The translations under genes and the position numbers were made by a program. DNA of 5,047 bases, from the NCBI GenBank assembly GCA_003483675.1, contig DMYK01000055.1:776-5822 (forward strand), read 5' to 3'. This document shows positions 1 through 4,849 of the stretch, piece after piece. Position 1 is the stretch's first letter; the number at the start of each line of letters is the position of its first letter. The notes beneath the pieces are model-generated. The model worked only from the letters and a program-made list of their open reading frames with translations, searched no databases and had not been told where the DNA came from. The DNA comes from Microcoleaceae cyanobacterium UBA11344 (GTDB taxonomy: Bacteria; Cyanobacteriota; Cyanobacteriia; Cyanobacteriales; Microcoleaceae).

Positions 1-1230
1 GGCCCGGAAGTGGTGGTTAAGGTGCAGCGCCCTGGACTTCGGAAGCTGTTTGAGATAGATTTGCAAATTCTCAAGGGCATTGCTCGCTACTTTCAAAACC
101 ATCCCAAGTGGGGCCGCGGCCGAGATTGGATGGGGATTTATGAGGAATGCTGCCGCATTCTCTGGCTGGAAATTGATTATATCAATGAAGGCAAGAATGC
201 CGATACTTTTCGTCGCAATTTTCGCAACTGCGACTGGGTGCAGGTGCCGCGGGTTTATTGGCGGTACGCGGCTCCCAGGGTGCTGACTTTGGAGTACCTG
301 CCGGGGATTAAAATTAGCCACTATGAGGCTTTGGATGCTGCTGGCATCGATCGCAAGTCGATCGCCCAAAAGGGAGCAGAAGCTTATTTGCAGCAGTTAC
401 TCAACGACGGCTTTTTCCATGCTGACCCCCACCCCGGCAATATCGCTGTTAGTGCTGACGGAGGTCTGATTTTCTACGATTTCGGCATGATGGGGCAAAT
501 TCAGTCGAACGTCCGCGAAGGACTGATGGAGACGCTCTACGGCATTGCTGCCAAAGACGGACAGCGGATTATGGATTCTTTGATTAATCTGGGAGCTCTG
601 GTGCCTACGGGTGATATGTCGCCGGTGCGTCGATCGATCCAGTATATGCTGGATAACTTCATGGACAAACCTTTTGAAAATCAATCGGTCAGCGCCATTA
701 CCGACGACCTTTACGATATTGCCTACAACCAACCCTTTCGCTTCCCAGCTACCTTTACTTTTGTGATGCGAGCTTTTTCGACGATCGAAGGAGTCGGCCG
801 GGGTTTAGATCCGCAGTTCAACTTTATGGAGGTGGCACAACCTTTTGCCATGCAGCTTATGACTAATGGAAATGGCCCTGATACAACTAGCAGTATTTTT
901 AATGAACTCGGCCGTCAGGCGGCTCAGGTGAGTTCGACAGCCTTGAGTTTACCCCGCCGGATTGAGGAAACTCTTGACAAACTAGACCAGGGAGATTTGC
1001 GGATTCGCGTCCGTTCCGCCGAAACAGAACGTTTGCTGCGGCGCATTAGCAGCGTTCAAATGGGCACAAATTATACTTTAATGATGAGTGCTTTTACTTT
1101 GTCGGCGACAATTTTGTTTGTCAGCAATCAAGTATGGCCGGCGGTTGTGGTGGCTTTGCTAGCTGCGGGTACTGGCTTTGTTCTGCTGCGCTTGCTTAAG
1201 CGGATCGATCGCCTGGATAGAATGTCGTAA
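1..1230 (+). CDS. ABC1/AarF/UbiB-family atypical protein kinase, 3' part (5' end outside window)
   Basis: The frame is open from base 1 (GPEVVVKVQRPG...) to TAA at 1228-1230, giving 409 visible residues. Seen: the VVVKVQRPG strand with the ATP-binding Lys at window residue 7; the LEIDYINEGKN motif at about 56-66; the catalytic-loop block HADPHPGN at about 140-147; and the metal-binding DFG at about 160-162. Near the C-terminus are two hydrophobic stretches, about 358-375 and 379-397, typical membrane anchors of this family, followed by a basic tail (LLKRIDRLDRMS). The N-terminal KxGQ motif expected in ABC1 proteins would lie upstream of the window. Known for the family: UbiB/ADCK-like atypical kinases/ATPases acting in isoprenoid-lipid (quinone, tocopherol) metabolism. 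Cyanobacteria carry several paralogues, so neither substrate nor symbol can be assigned. The start codon is not visible; the GTG at 10 is internal to the conserved Lys strand and is not a start. Confidence 0.93.
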   Translation, partial: GPEVVVKVQRPGLRKLFEIDLQILKGIARYFQNHPKWGRGRDWMGIYEECCRILWLEIDYINEGKNADTFRRNFRNCDWVQVPRVYWRYAAPRVLTLEYLPGIKISHYEALDAAGIDRKSIAQKGAEAYLQQLLNDGFFHADPHPGNIAVSADGGLIFYDFGMMGQIQSNVREGLMETLYGIAAKDGQRIMDSLINLGALVPTGDMSPVRRSIQYMLDNFMDKPFENQSVSAITDDLYDIAYNQPFRFPATFTFVMRAFSTIEGVGRGLDPQFNFMEVAQPFAMQLMTNGNGPDTTSSIFNELGRQAAQVSSTALSLPRRIEETLDKLDQGDLRIRVRSAETERLLRRISSVQMGTNYTLMMSAFTLSATILFVSNQVWPAVVVALLAAGTGFVLLRLLKRIDRLDRMS

Positions 1231-1250
1231 GCAAATTGAAGCAGCCAGAT

Positions 1251-1282
1251 GTTGACGGCCGCAACTGTCAACCCAAATTTTT
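1251..1282 (+). terminator. possible weak intrinsic terminator after the ABC1 kinase gene
   Basis: GTTGAC (1251-1256) is perfectly complementary to GTCAAC (1267-1272), with a 10-nt loop. A run of five T follows at 1278-1282, separated from the stem by CCAAA. The stem is short and the T-run is displaced, so this is a weak candidate. Its position 20 nt after the stop codon is right for a terminator. Confidence 0.35.
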
Positions 1283-1336
1283 AGAGAGTAGTAGCATCAA
1301 ACGATCTACAATTAAAGGTTAAAGAAGTGCAATTTT

Positions 1337-1421
1337 TCGCGCAACTCGCGATCGGCTCTGGGGATGAGAAGCATTTTAAGTCCCCTTTCAAGTCAGAGTT
1401 GTCGGCATAAAAGTTGCGCGA
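1337..1421. repeat. nested inverted repeat upstream of the element
   Basis: TCGCGCAACT (1337-1346) is perfectly complementary to AGTTGCGCGA (1412-1421). Inside it, CTCT (1356-1359) pairs with AGAG (1395-1398), and GGGGA (1360-1364) pairs with TCCCC (1381-1385), so the whole 85 bases can fold into one interrupted stem. The outer arms can also pair in a second register: CAACTCGCG (1342-1350) with CGCGAGTTG (1417-1425). I do not recognise the family. It could be a structured leader RNA, an operator, or a small dispersed repeat. It lies outside the likely left boundary of the IsrB element. Confidence 0.5.
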
Positions 1422-1448
1422 GTTGTATCTACCATGCAAGTTCGGTCA

Positions 1449-1640
1449 CTAACCTCACCCTAAAAGGGTGAGGCTTGAAAGAGGAAGGCTTACCACCTTC
1501 TTAATTCAAGACTAAAACAGTGTCTAGCCTGCGTCCTTAAAAGACAGACTGAACTGCTTGGGAGTGGTATCCTGCAAGACGTTAAGAATGCCTCCCTAGT
1601 TTTTCACCTCTCTGGCAGTCAGTGGCGAAGGGAAATATAC
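1449..1640 (+). ncRNA. omega RNA (HEARO RNA) scaffold of the IsrB element
   Basis: Placed by context (directly upstream of an IsrB ORF, usual size about 200 nt) and by stems read by eye. These are: an 8-bp hairpin CCTCACCC/GGGTGAGG (1453-1460, 1466-1473, loop TAAAA); CTTGAA (1474-1479) with TTCAAG (1505-1510) enclosing GAAGG/CCTTC (1484-1488, 1496-1500); CAGT-GTCT (1518-1525) with AGAC-AG-ACTG (1542-1551); and CTTGGGA (1557-1563) with TCC-TG-CAAG (1570-1578). TGCC (1589-1592) with GGCA (1614-1617) crosses TCCCT (1593-1597) with AGGGA (1629-1633), a possible pseudoknot of the kind known in this RNA class. In this class the guide lies 5' of the scaffold, from host flank, so the transcript must begin upstream of the element. 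Exact ends are not determined; the 3' end may reach the ORF start. Confidence 0.72.
1453..1473 (+). repeat. left-end hairpin of the element
   Basis: A perfect 8-bp stem, CCTCACCC over GGGTGAGG, with a TAAAA loop. A subterminal hairpin at this place is the structure recognised by Y1 HUH transposases of the IS200/IS605 group. It would also be the first stem of the omega RNA, so the same bases may serve as DNA transposition signal and RNA structure. Confidence 0.7.
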
Positions 1641-1650
1641 ACCTAGAAAT

Positions 1651-1654
1651 AGGA
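1651..1654 (+). promoter_or_regulatory. ribosome binding site of isrB
   Basis: AGGA lies 10 bases before the ATG at 1665. The ORF begins immediately after the RNA region, as is usual for HEARO-associated genes. The N-terminal block reaching PLMP at residues 12-15 agrees with this start. Confidence 0.45.
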
Positions 1655-1664
1655 CTTACCGTAA

Positions 1665-2474
1665 ATGTTTGTACCCGTTGTAGATAGTGAAAATAGACCA
1701 TTAATGCCAACAACCCCAAGTCGTGCAAAGCGTTGGATCTGCTCAGGTAAGGCGACACCGTTTTGGAAGAAGGGGGTATTTTGTGTTCGACTCAACGTAG
1801 AACCTTCTAATACCGATCGCCAGCCCATTGCGGTAGGAATCGATCCGGGTAGCAAGCGTGAAGGATTTACAGTTAAATCCAAATCGCATACCTACTTAAA
1901 CATTCAAACCCATGCAATCGATTGGGTAAAAGACCGCGTTGAAGTAAGGCGAAATATGCGACGTGCGAGGCGGTTTCGTAACACGCCGTGCCGTCAAAAC
2001 CGAGCTAACAGGTTGGTTAACAAAAATCGTATCCCCCCATCTACTAAGGCGAGATGGGAGTGGAAGCTAAGGATAGTTAACTGGCTAACGTTGATGTTTC
2101 CGATATCAACATTTGTTGTGGAGGACATCAAAGCGCGAACCTGGCAAAACGGACGTAAGTGGAACCTATCGTTTAGTCCTTTGGAAGTGGGTAAGCACTG
2201 GTTTTACGACCAACTTAGAAAGATTGCCCATCTTGAGATTAGATCGGGAAACGACACTTACGAACTGCGTCAAAATTTAGGACTCAAAAAATCCAAACAG
2301 AAGCTATCAAACAAGTTTGAGGCTCACTGTGTTGATTCTTGGGTGCTGGCTAATTGGTACGCTCTAGGACACATTCACCCCGACAACACCAAGCTAATTG
2401 AGATTGTCCCCCTTGAATTTCATCGCAGACAACTCCATCGCTTGCAACATTCATGGAGGCCAGGTCCGCTCTAG
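1665..2474 (+). CDS. isrB: IsrB-like RNA-guided nuclease (RRXRR/RuvC, no HNH), N-terminal frame, truncated by frameshift
   Basis: This 269-residue frame carries the IsrB core in order. It has the PLMP block (residues 12-15); RuvC-I GIDPGS with Asp60; the arginine-rich bridge/RRXRR segment RRNMRRARRFR (95-105); RuvC-II VVEDIKA with Glu153; and RuvC-III HCVDSWVLA with His221 and Asp224. Only about 68 residues separate RuvC-II from RuvC-III, too few for the HNH domain of IscB, hence IsrB. In this family the protein binds omega RNA and nicks the non-target DNA strand. All RuvC catalytic residues are intact. The last residues in this frame (WRPGPL) are out of frame and the TAG at 2472 is premature. 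Skipping one base at about 2454 joins the frame to the conserved C-terminus and gives about 344 residues, close to the usual ~350. As it stands the product lacks the C-terminal TAM-interacting part. Many databases would call it 'RRXRR domain-containing protein' or 'HNH endonuclease'. Confidence 0.85.
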   Translation: MFVPVVDSENRPLMPTTPSRAKRWICSGKATPFWKKGVFCVRLNVEPSNTDRQPIAVGIDPGSKREGFTVKSKSHTYLNIQTHAIDWVKDRVEVRRNMRRARRFRNTPCRQNRANRLVNKNRIPPSTKARWEWKLRIVNWLTLMFPISTFVVEDIKARTWQNGRKWNLSFSPLEVGKHWFYDQLRKIAHLEIRSGNDTYELRQNLGLKKSKQKLSNKFEAHCVDSWVLANWYALGHIHPDNTKLIEIVPLEFHRRQLHRLQHSWRPGPL

Positions 2475-2700
2475 ATACGGTGGCACAATTAGTGTCGGGT
2501 TTAAGCGCGGTTCAATTGTTAAACACCCTAAATATGGATTTTGTTACGTTGGCGGATGGCAAGAATCTCCAACCAAGAAAGACCCATACCGGAAAACAAT
2601 TAGCTTGCACGATTTAAAAACTGGTAAGCGGTTGTCCCAAAAGGCATCGCCTTGTGATTGCAAGTTTTTATCTTACAACTCGTGGCGTGTTGCGAATTAA
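2455..2700 (+). pseudogene. isrB: IsrB C-terminal (TAM-interacting) segment, stranded in the +1 frame
   Basis: From GGA at 2455 the frame reads GGQVRSRYGGT..., then GFKRGSIVKHPKYGFCYVGG, then ISLHDLKTGKRL, and ends CKFLSYNSWRVAN with TAA at 2698-2700. These blocks are the typical C-terminal end of cyanobacterial IsrB/IscB-like RRXRR proteins and follow directly on HRRQLHRLQHS of the upstream frame. It is 81 codons and has no convincing start of its own: the in-frame ATG at 2398 lies inside the other frame, where that frame is clearly the coding one. Without a frameshift event it would not be translated as part of IsrB. The frame itself has no stop or further damage, which suggests a recent lesion, a sequencing error, or less likely programmed frameshifting. 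Confidence 0.8.
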
Positions 2701-2709
2701 ATTGTCAAG

Positions 2710-2726
2710 CCGTCCTAGAAGGACGG
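2710..2726 (+). repeat. right-end hairpin of the element
   Basis: CCGTCC (2710-2715) and GGACGG (2721-2726) form a perfect 6-bp stem with a TAGAA loop, 9 bases after the isrB stop. A GGTTTCCCACCC stretch follows and the element ends 21 bases after the hairpin. Hairpins of this sequence type are typical of IS200/IS605-group ends in cyanobacteria. A T-run at 2740-2744 lies too far from the stem for a good terminator, though some termination is possible. Confidence 0.7.
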
Positions 2727-2747
2727 GGTTTCCCACCCATTTTTCTG

Positions 2748-2751
2748 ATGA
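2748..2751 (+). other. ATGA target/TAM at the right junction
   Basis: ATGA follows the right end of the element. Known: HEARO elements insert before ATGA/GTGA, and the characterised IsrB uses an NTGA TAM 3' of the target. Here the same ATG is a possible start codon of the PP2C gene. A second ATGA at 2769-2772 is a less likely junction, because it would put the end 42 bases from the hairpin. Confidence 0.6.
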
Positions 2752-3500
2752 GTCCAATCACCCAATCTATGAAACGCTCTTTCGCAGGTAAGACAGACAC
2801 AGGGTTAGTTCGTTCCGTAAATCAGGATTCGTACTACATCGACTCGGATGGGCGATTTTTTATAGTTGCTGACGGGATGGGAGGACACGCAGGAGGTCAA
2901 GAAGCCAGCCGGATTGCTACTGAGGCAATTCAATCTTATCTGGTCGAACATTGGGAAGGCCCAGAGGATTCTCCGCTGTTGTTGGAAAAAGCTTTTTTAA
3001 TCGCCAATCAAGCAATTTTGACGGATCAGTTCAACCATCCCGAACGGGGTGATATGGGGACTACTGCTGTGGTCGTAGTGTTTAGGGATCAGGGGCGGCC
3101 TTACTGTGCTAATGTCGGTGACTCTCGCTTGTACCGACTGCATGGCTCTTACTTGGAACAGATTACTGAAGACCAGACTTGGGTGGCTCAGGCTGTACAA
3201 AGAAAGGCTCTGACTCCCGAACAGGCTCGCAATCATCCTTGGCGTCACGTTTTGTCCCAGTGTTTGGGCCGGGATGATTTGCGTGAGATAGATATTCTCC
3301 CGGTGGACGTAAAGCCTGGCGATCGCTTGCTGCTCTGTAGCGACGGCTTGACTGAGGAACTTTCCGATCCTTTGATTGCTGGGCCTCTGAAGTCGATTCG
3401 CGCCTGCGAAGGGGCTGCAACTGCTTTGATTGAAGCAGCTAAGGAGAAGGGCGGGCGTGACAATATTACTGTGGTGATTGTGACGATCAACCTCAAATAA
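2748..3500 (+). CDS. PP2C-family (PPM) Ser/Thr protein phosphatase
   Basis: A complete single-domain cytoplasmic PP2C, 250 residues from ATG 2748 or 243 from ATG 2769 ([10 protein letters not shown]). Numbered from the second start, metal- and phosphate-binding motifs are all present: SVNQD (Asp20), [11 protein letters not shown] (Asp35/Gly36), MGTTAV (96-101), NVGDSRLYR (115-123), CSDGLTEEL (Asp192) and GGRDNITVV (Asp231). The family removes phosphate from Ser/Thr residues using Mn/Mg and often opposes Hanks-type kinases or acts on regulators; the target here is unknown. No transmembrane or sensor domain is seen. Neither ATG has a Shine-Dalgarno sequence. The frame is open further upstream to an ATG at 2658, but that part lies in the IsrB C-terminal codons and the right-end hairpin, so it is not native. 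MKRSFAG matches the usual family start best; ATG 2748 lies exactly at the element junction. anmK follows 49 bases downstream and may be cotranscribed. Confidence 0.93.
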   Translation: MSPITQSMKRSFAGKTDTGLVRSVNQDSYYIDSDGRFFIVADGMGGHAGGQEASRIATEAIQSYLVEHWEGPEDSPLLLEKAFLIANQAILTDQFNHPERGDMGTTAVVVVFRDQGRPYCANVGDSRLYRLHGSYLEQITEDQTWVAQAVQRKALTPEQARNHPWRHVLSQCLGRDDLREIDILPVDVKPGDRLLLCSDGLTEELSDPLIAGPLKSIRACEGAATALIEAAKEKGGRDNITVVIVTINLK

Positions 3501-4721
3501 ACCCATCAGACTCGCAATCTCAAATCTTAAATCTCAAATCTCAAATCGGATGACTCGCATTATTGGTTTGATCAGCGGCACTTCGGTGGATGGCATAGAT
3601 GCTGCTTTAGTAGATGTGTTCGGTTCCCAAACAGACTTGCAAGTGCAATTAGTCGGTGGTCGCACTTTTCCTTATCCTGACCAAATGCGATCGCAAATTC
3701 TCTCAGTTTGCAGCGGGTCAGCTTTGTCAATGGCAGAACTAGCAGAATTAGACGACGCGATCGCCCAAGAATTTGCCACCGCAGCCTTGACAATTCAAGC
3801 AGAATATGGTAAAGCAGAATTGATCGGCTCTCACGGTCAAACTGTCTACCACCGACCGGCTGGGAATACGGAAAGGAAAAGCTTTGCTGCTGGACCGATC
3901 GCCGGTGCAGAAATGGGTTACAGCTTGCAACTAGGGCGGGGCGCTCTAATTGCGGCATTGACTGGCCTTACTACTGTGAGCAACTTTCGCTCGGCCGACA
4001 TTGCAGTAGGGGGTCAAGGAGCACCTTTAGTACCCATAGTTGATGCTTACCTGCTGGCAGAACCCCACCGCAATCTCTGCATCCAAAATTTGGGCGGAAT
4101 TGGCAATGTAACCTATCTGCCTTGCACCGAAACAGGGGAAAAGACCCACAAATCGGAGGTTTCCCGTCTTGGGGATGGCATCTTGGGCTGGGATACAGGG
4201 CCGGGAAATTCCCTGTTAGATTTGGCAGTGGAACACTTCTCTGGTGGAACTAAAACTTGCGACGAAAATGGAGCTTGGGCAGCCCTTGGGACTCCTTGTC
4301 AAGCTCTAGTAGAGAATTGGCTCGCCTCAGATTTCTTCCTCCAAAAACCGCCAAAATCTACAGGGCGAGAGTTGTTTGGTGTAGACTATTTTAACCGTTG
4401 TTTGGTCGAGGCTCAAGGTAACAACCTCAGTCCTGCTGATGTGCTGGCTACTCTGACAGAACTGACAGTCGCCTCGATCGTCCACAGTTACCAAACTTTT
4501 TTACCGCAGATGCCCGATCGAGTTTTGTTGTGCGGGGGTGGCAGCCATAATCTCTACTTAAAACGCCGATTACAAGCTCAATTGCATCCAGTGCAAGTGT
4601 TGACTACCTCCGAGGCGGGCTTGAGTGTAGATTTTAAAGAGGCGATCGCTTTTGCGGTTTTGGCCGCATGGCGGGTTCGGGGTATTCCCGGCAATCTCCC
4701 TCAAGTTACTGGTGCGATCGC
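3319..4721. repeat. HIP1 octamers (GCGATCGC), five copies
   Basis: Exact copies at 3319-3326 (PP2C gene), 3687-3694, 3757-3764, 4642-4649 and 4714-4721 (all anmK). HIP1 is a highly over-represented palindrome of many cyanobacterial genomes, so it supports the host assignment. There are no exact copies from 1 to 3318, although partial forms (CGATCG cores) occur there. Confidence 0.9.
3517..3547. repeat. heptamer tandem repeat (ATCTCAA)x4.4, STRR-like
   Basis: Four consecutive 7-bp units (3517-3523, 3524-3530 with one C-to-T change, 3531-3537, 3538-3544) and a partial ATC fill most of the 49-base gap between the PP2C and anmK genes, ending two bases before the anmK ATG. Short heptanucleotide tandem repeats (STRR) are a known feature of filamentous cyanobacterial genomes. 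The repeat occupies the place of the anmK ribosome binding site, and no SD is seen. Confidence 0.85.
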
Positions 4722-4770
4722 TCCTGTACTTTTAGGGGAAATTAACTCTTGTTGGCACGGTTGGGCGTGA
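3550..4770 (+). CDS. anmK: anhydro-N-acetylmuramic acid kinase AnmK
   Basis: 406 residues, TGA stop at 4768-4770. AnmK hydrolyses the 1,6-anhydro ring and phosphorylates anhydro-MurNAc with ATP to give MurNAc-6-phosphate in cytosolic peptidoglycan recycling. Seen: the N-terminal nucleotide-binding block [12 protein letters not shown] (6-17); SHGQT (94-98); [17 protein letters not shown] (146-162); NLGGIGN (180-186); GWDTGPGN (213-220), whose Asp215 corresponds to the family's catalytic Asp; CGGGSHN (328-334); and DFKEAIAFA (361-369). It is slightly longer than the usual 370-390 residues, with extra residues at about 105-113 and 192-206. The start is fixed by [12 protein letters not shown], which places the glycine motif at the very N-terminus. 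No SD is visible because the heptamer repeat fills the leader. Three HIP1 sites in the gene mark it as native cyanobacterial DNA and the fourth (4714-4721) lies near its end. Confidence 0.96.
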   Translation: MTRIIGLISGTSVDGIDAALVDVFGSQTDLQVQLVGGRTFPYPDQMRSQILSVCSGSALSMAELAELDDAIAQEFATAALTIQAEYGKAELIGSHGQTVYHRPAGNTERKSFAAGPIAGAEMGYSLQLGRGALIAALTGLTTVSNFRSADIAVGGQGAPLVPIVDAYLLAEPHRNLCIQNLGGIGNVTYLPCTETGEKTHKSEVSRLGDGILGWDTGPGNSLLDLAVEHFSGGTKTCDENGAWAALGTPCQALVENWLASDFFLQKPPKSTGRELFGVDYFNRCLVEAQGNNLSPADVLATLTELTVASIVHSYQTFLPQMPDRVLLCGGGSHNLYLKRRLQAQLHPVQVLTTSEAGLSVDFKEAIAFAVLAAWRVRGIPGNLPQVTGAIAPVLLGEINSCWHGWA

Positions 4771-4787
4771 TACCATAGATTTGAGGG

Positions 4788-4805
4788 ACAACGGCTGTGC
4801 GTTGT
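4788..4805 (+). terminator. hairpin after anmK, possible weak terminator
   Basis: ACAACG (4788-4793) is perfectly complementary to CGTTGT (4800-4805) with a 6-nt loop, 17 bases after the anmK stop. No T-run follows directly, so intrinsic termination is doubtful. It could also be an RNA structure in the leader of the next gene. Confidence 0.3.
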
Positions 4806-4837
4806 TGCACCAGCATTTTAGCCAGCAGGAAAAGCAT

Positions 4838-4841
4838 AGGA
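4838..4841 (+). promoter_or_regulatory. ribosome binding site favouring a GTG start at 4850
   Basis: AGGA followed by AAA lies 8 bases before GTG 4850. The in-frame ATG at 4868 has only CACACGTTTTTA before it, with no SD-like bases. This favours the GTG as the true start. Confidence 0.45.
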
Positions 4842-4849
4842 AAAGCACT

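Larger units (their letters stand above)
1231..1448. other. host intergenic DNA between the ABC1 kinase gene and the inserted element
   Basis: About 218 bases with no convincing ORF; the longest ATG frame, at 1249, has 11 codons. It holds the weak hairpin at 1251-1272 and the nested inverted repeat at 1337-1421. A TATAAT-like hexamer, TACAAT, lies at 1307-1312 but has no convincing -35 box, so it is not called as a promoter. If the element is removed, this stretch becomes the leader of the PP2C gene at 2748, so the native promoter of that gene probably lies here (inference). Its last 16-20 bases would supply the guide of the element's RNA. Confidence 0.6.
1449..2747 (+). mobile_element. HEARO/IsrB-type element related to IS200/IS605, without transposase
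   Basis: The unit has a left-end hairpin (arms 1453-1460 and 1466-1473), a structured RNA region, an IsrB-like ORF (frameshifted) and a right-end hairpin (arms 2710-2715 and 2721-2726). ATGA follows at 2748-2751. Known for the class: HEARO elements (IscB/IsrB plus omega RNA) insert directly before ATGA or GTGA, have no terminal inverted repeats or target duplication, and are moved by a Y1 TnpA, often in trans. No tnpA is present here, so the copy is non-autonomous. The right boundary at 2747/2748 rests on the ATGA rule and the distance to the hairpin. The left boundary is uncertain by several bases (about 1445-1452). Size is about 1.3 kb. No HIP1 octamer falls inside the element, although none is seen in the host DNA to its left either. 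Confidence 0.8.

Noticed and set aside
1249..1284. 11-codon frame from ATG 1249
   Set aside because: It has no RBS, is very short and overlaps the terminator-like hairpin.
1307..1312. TACAAT as a sigma-70 -10 box
   Set aside because: There is no -35-like hexamer at 16-18 bases upstream, and one -10-like hexamer in AT-rich DNA is expected by chance.
1453..1578. CRISPR-like repeats or a CRISPR array
   Set aside because: The stems are all different in sequence and there is no regular repeat-spacer spacing; they fit one structured RNA.
1643..1882. 79-residue minus-strand open frame over the start of isrB
   Set aside because: Opposite the PLMP and RuvC-I codons of isrB. No RBS or motif was seen.
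2398..2454. ATG at 2398 as a true start for a separate 100-residue protein
   Set aside because: In this stretch the other frame encodes conserved IsrB residues (EIVPLEFHRRQLHRLQ). The downstream frame becomes IsrB-like only from 2455, so it is a frameshifted remainder, not a gene.
1665..2700. TnpB (IS605 OrfB) or IscB instead of IsrB
   Set aside because: The PLMP start, RRXRR segment and upstream RNA do not fit TnpB, which has a C-terminal zinc finger and its RNA at the 3' end. There is no HNH motif between RuvC-II and RuvC-III, which excludes IscB.
2997..3506. 169-residue open frame on the minus strand
   Set aside because: It lies wholly opposite the PP2C gene, whose motifs are intact in the + frame. 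The minus-strand translation has no recognisable motif.
3572..3958. 128-residue open frame on the minus strand
   Set aside because: A shadow of anmK with no motif; the + frame is clearly coding.
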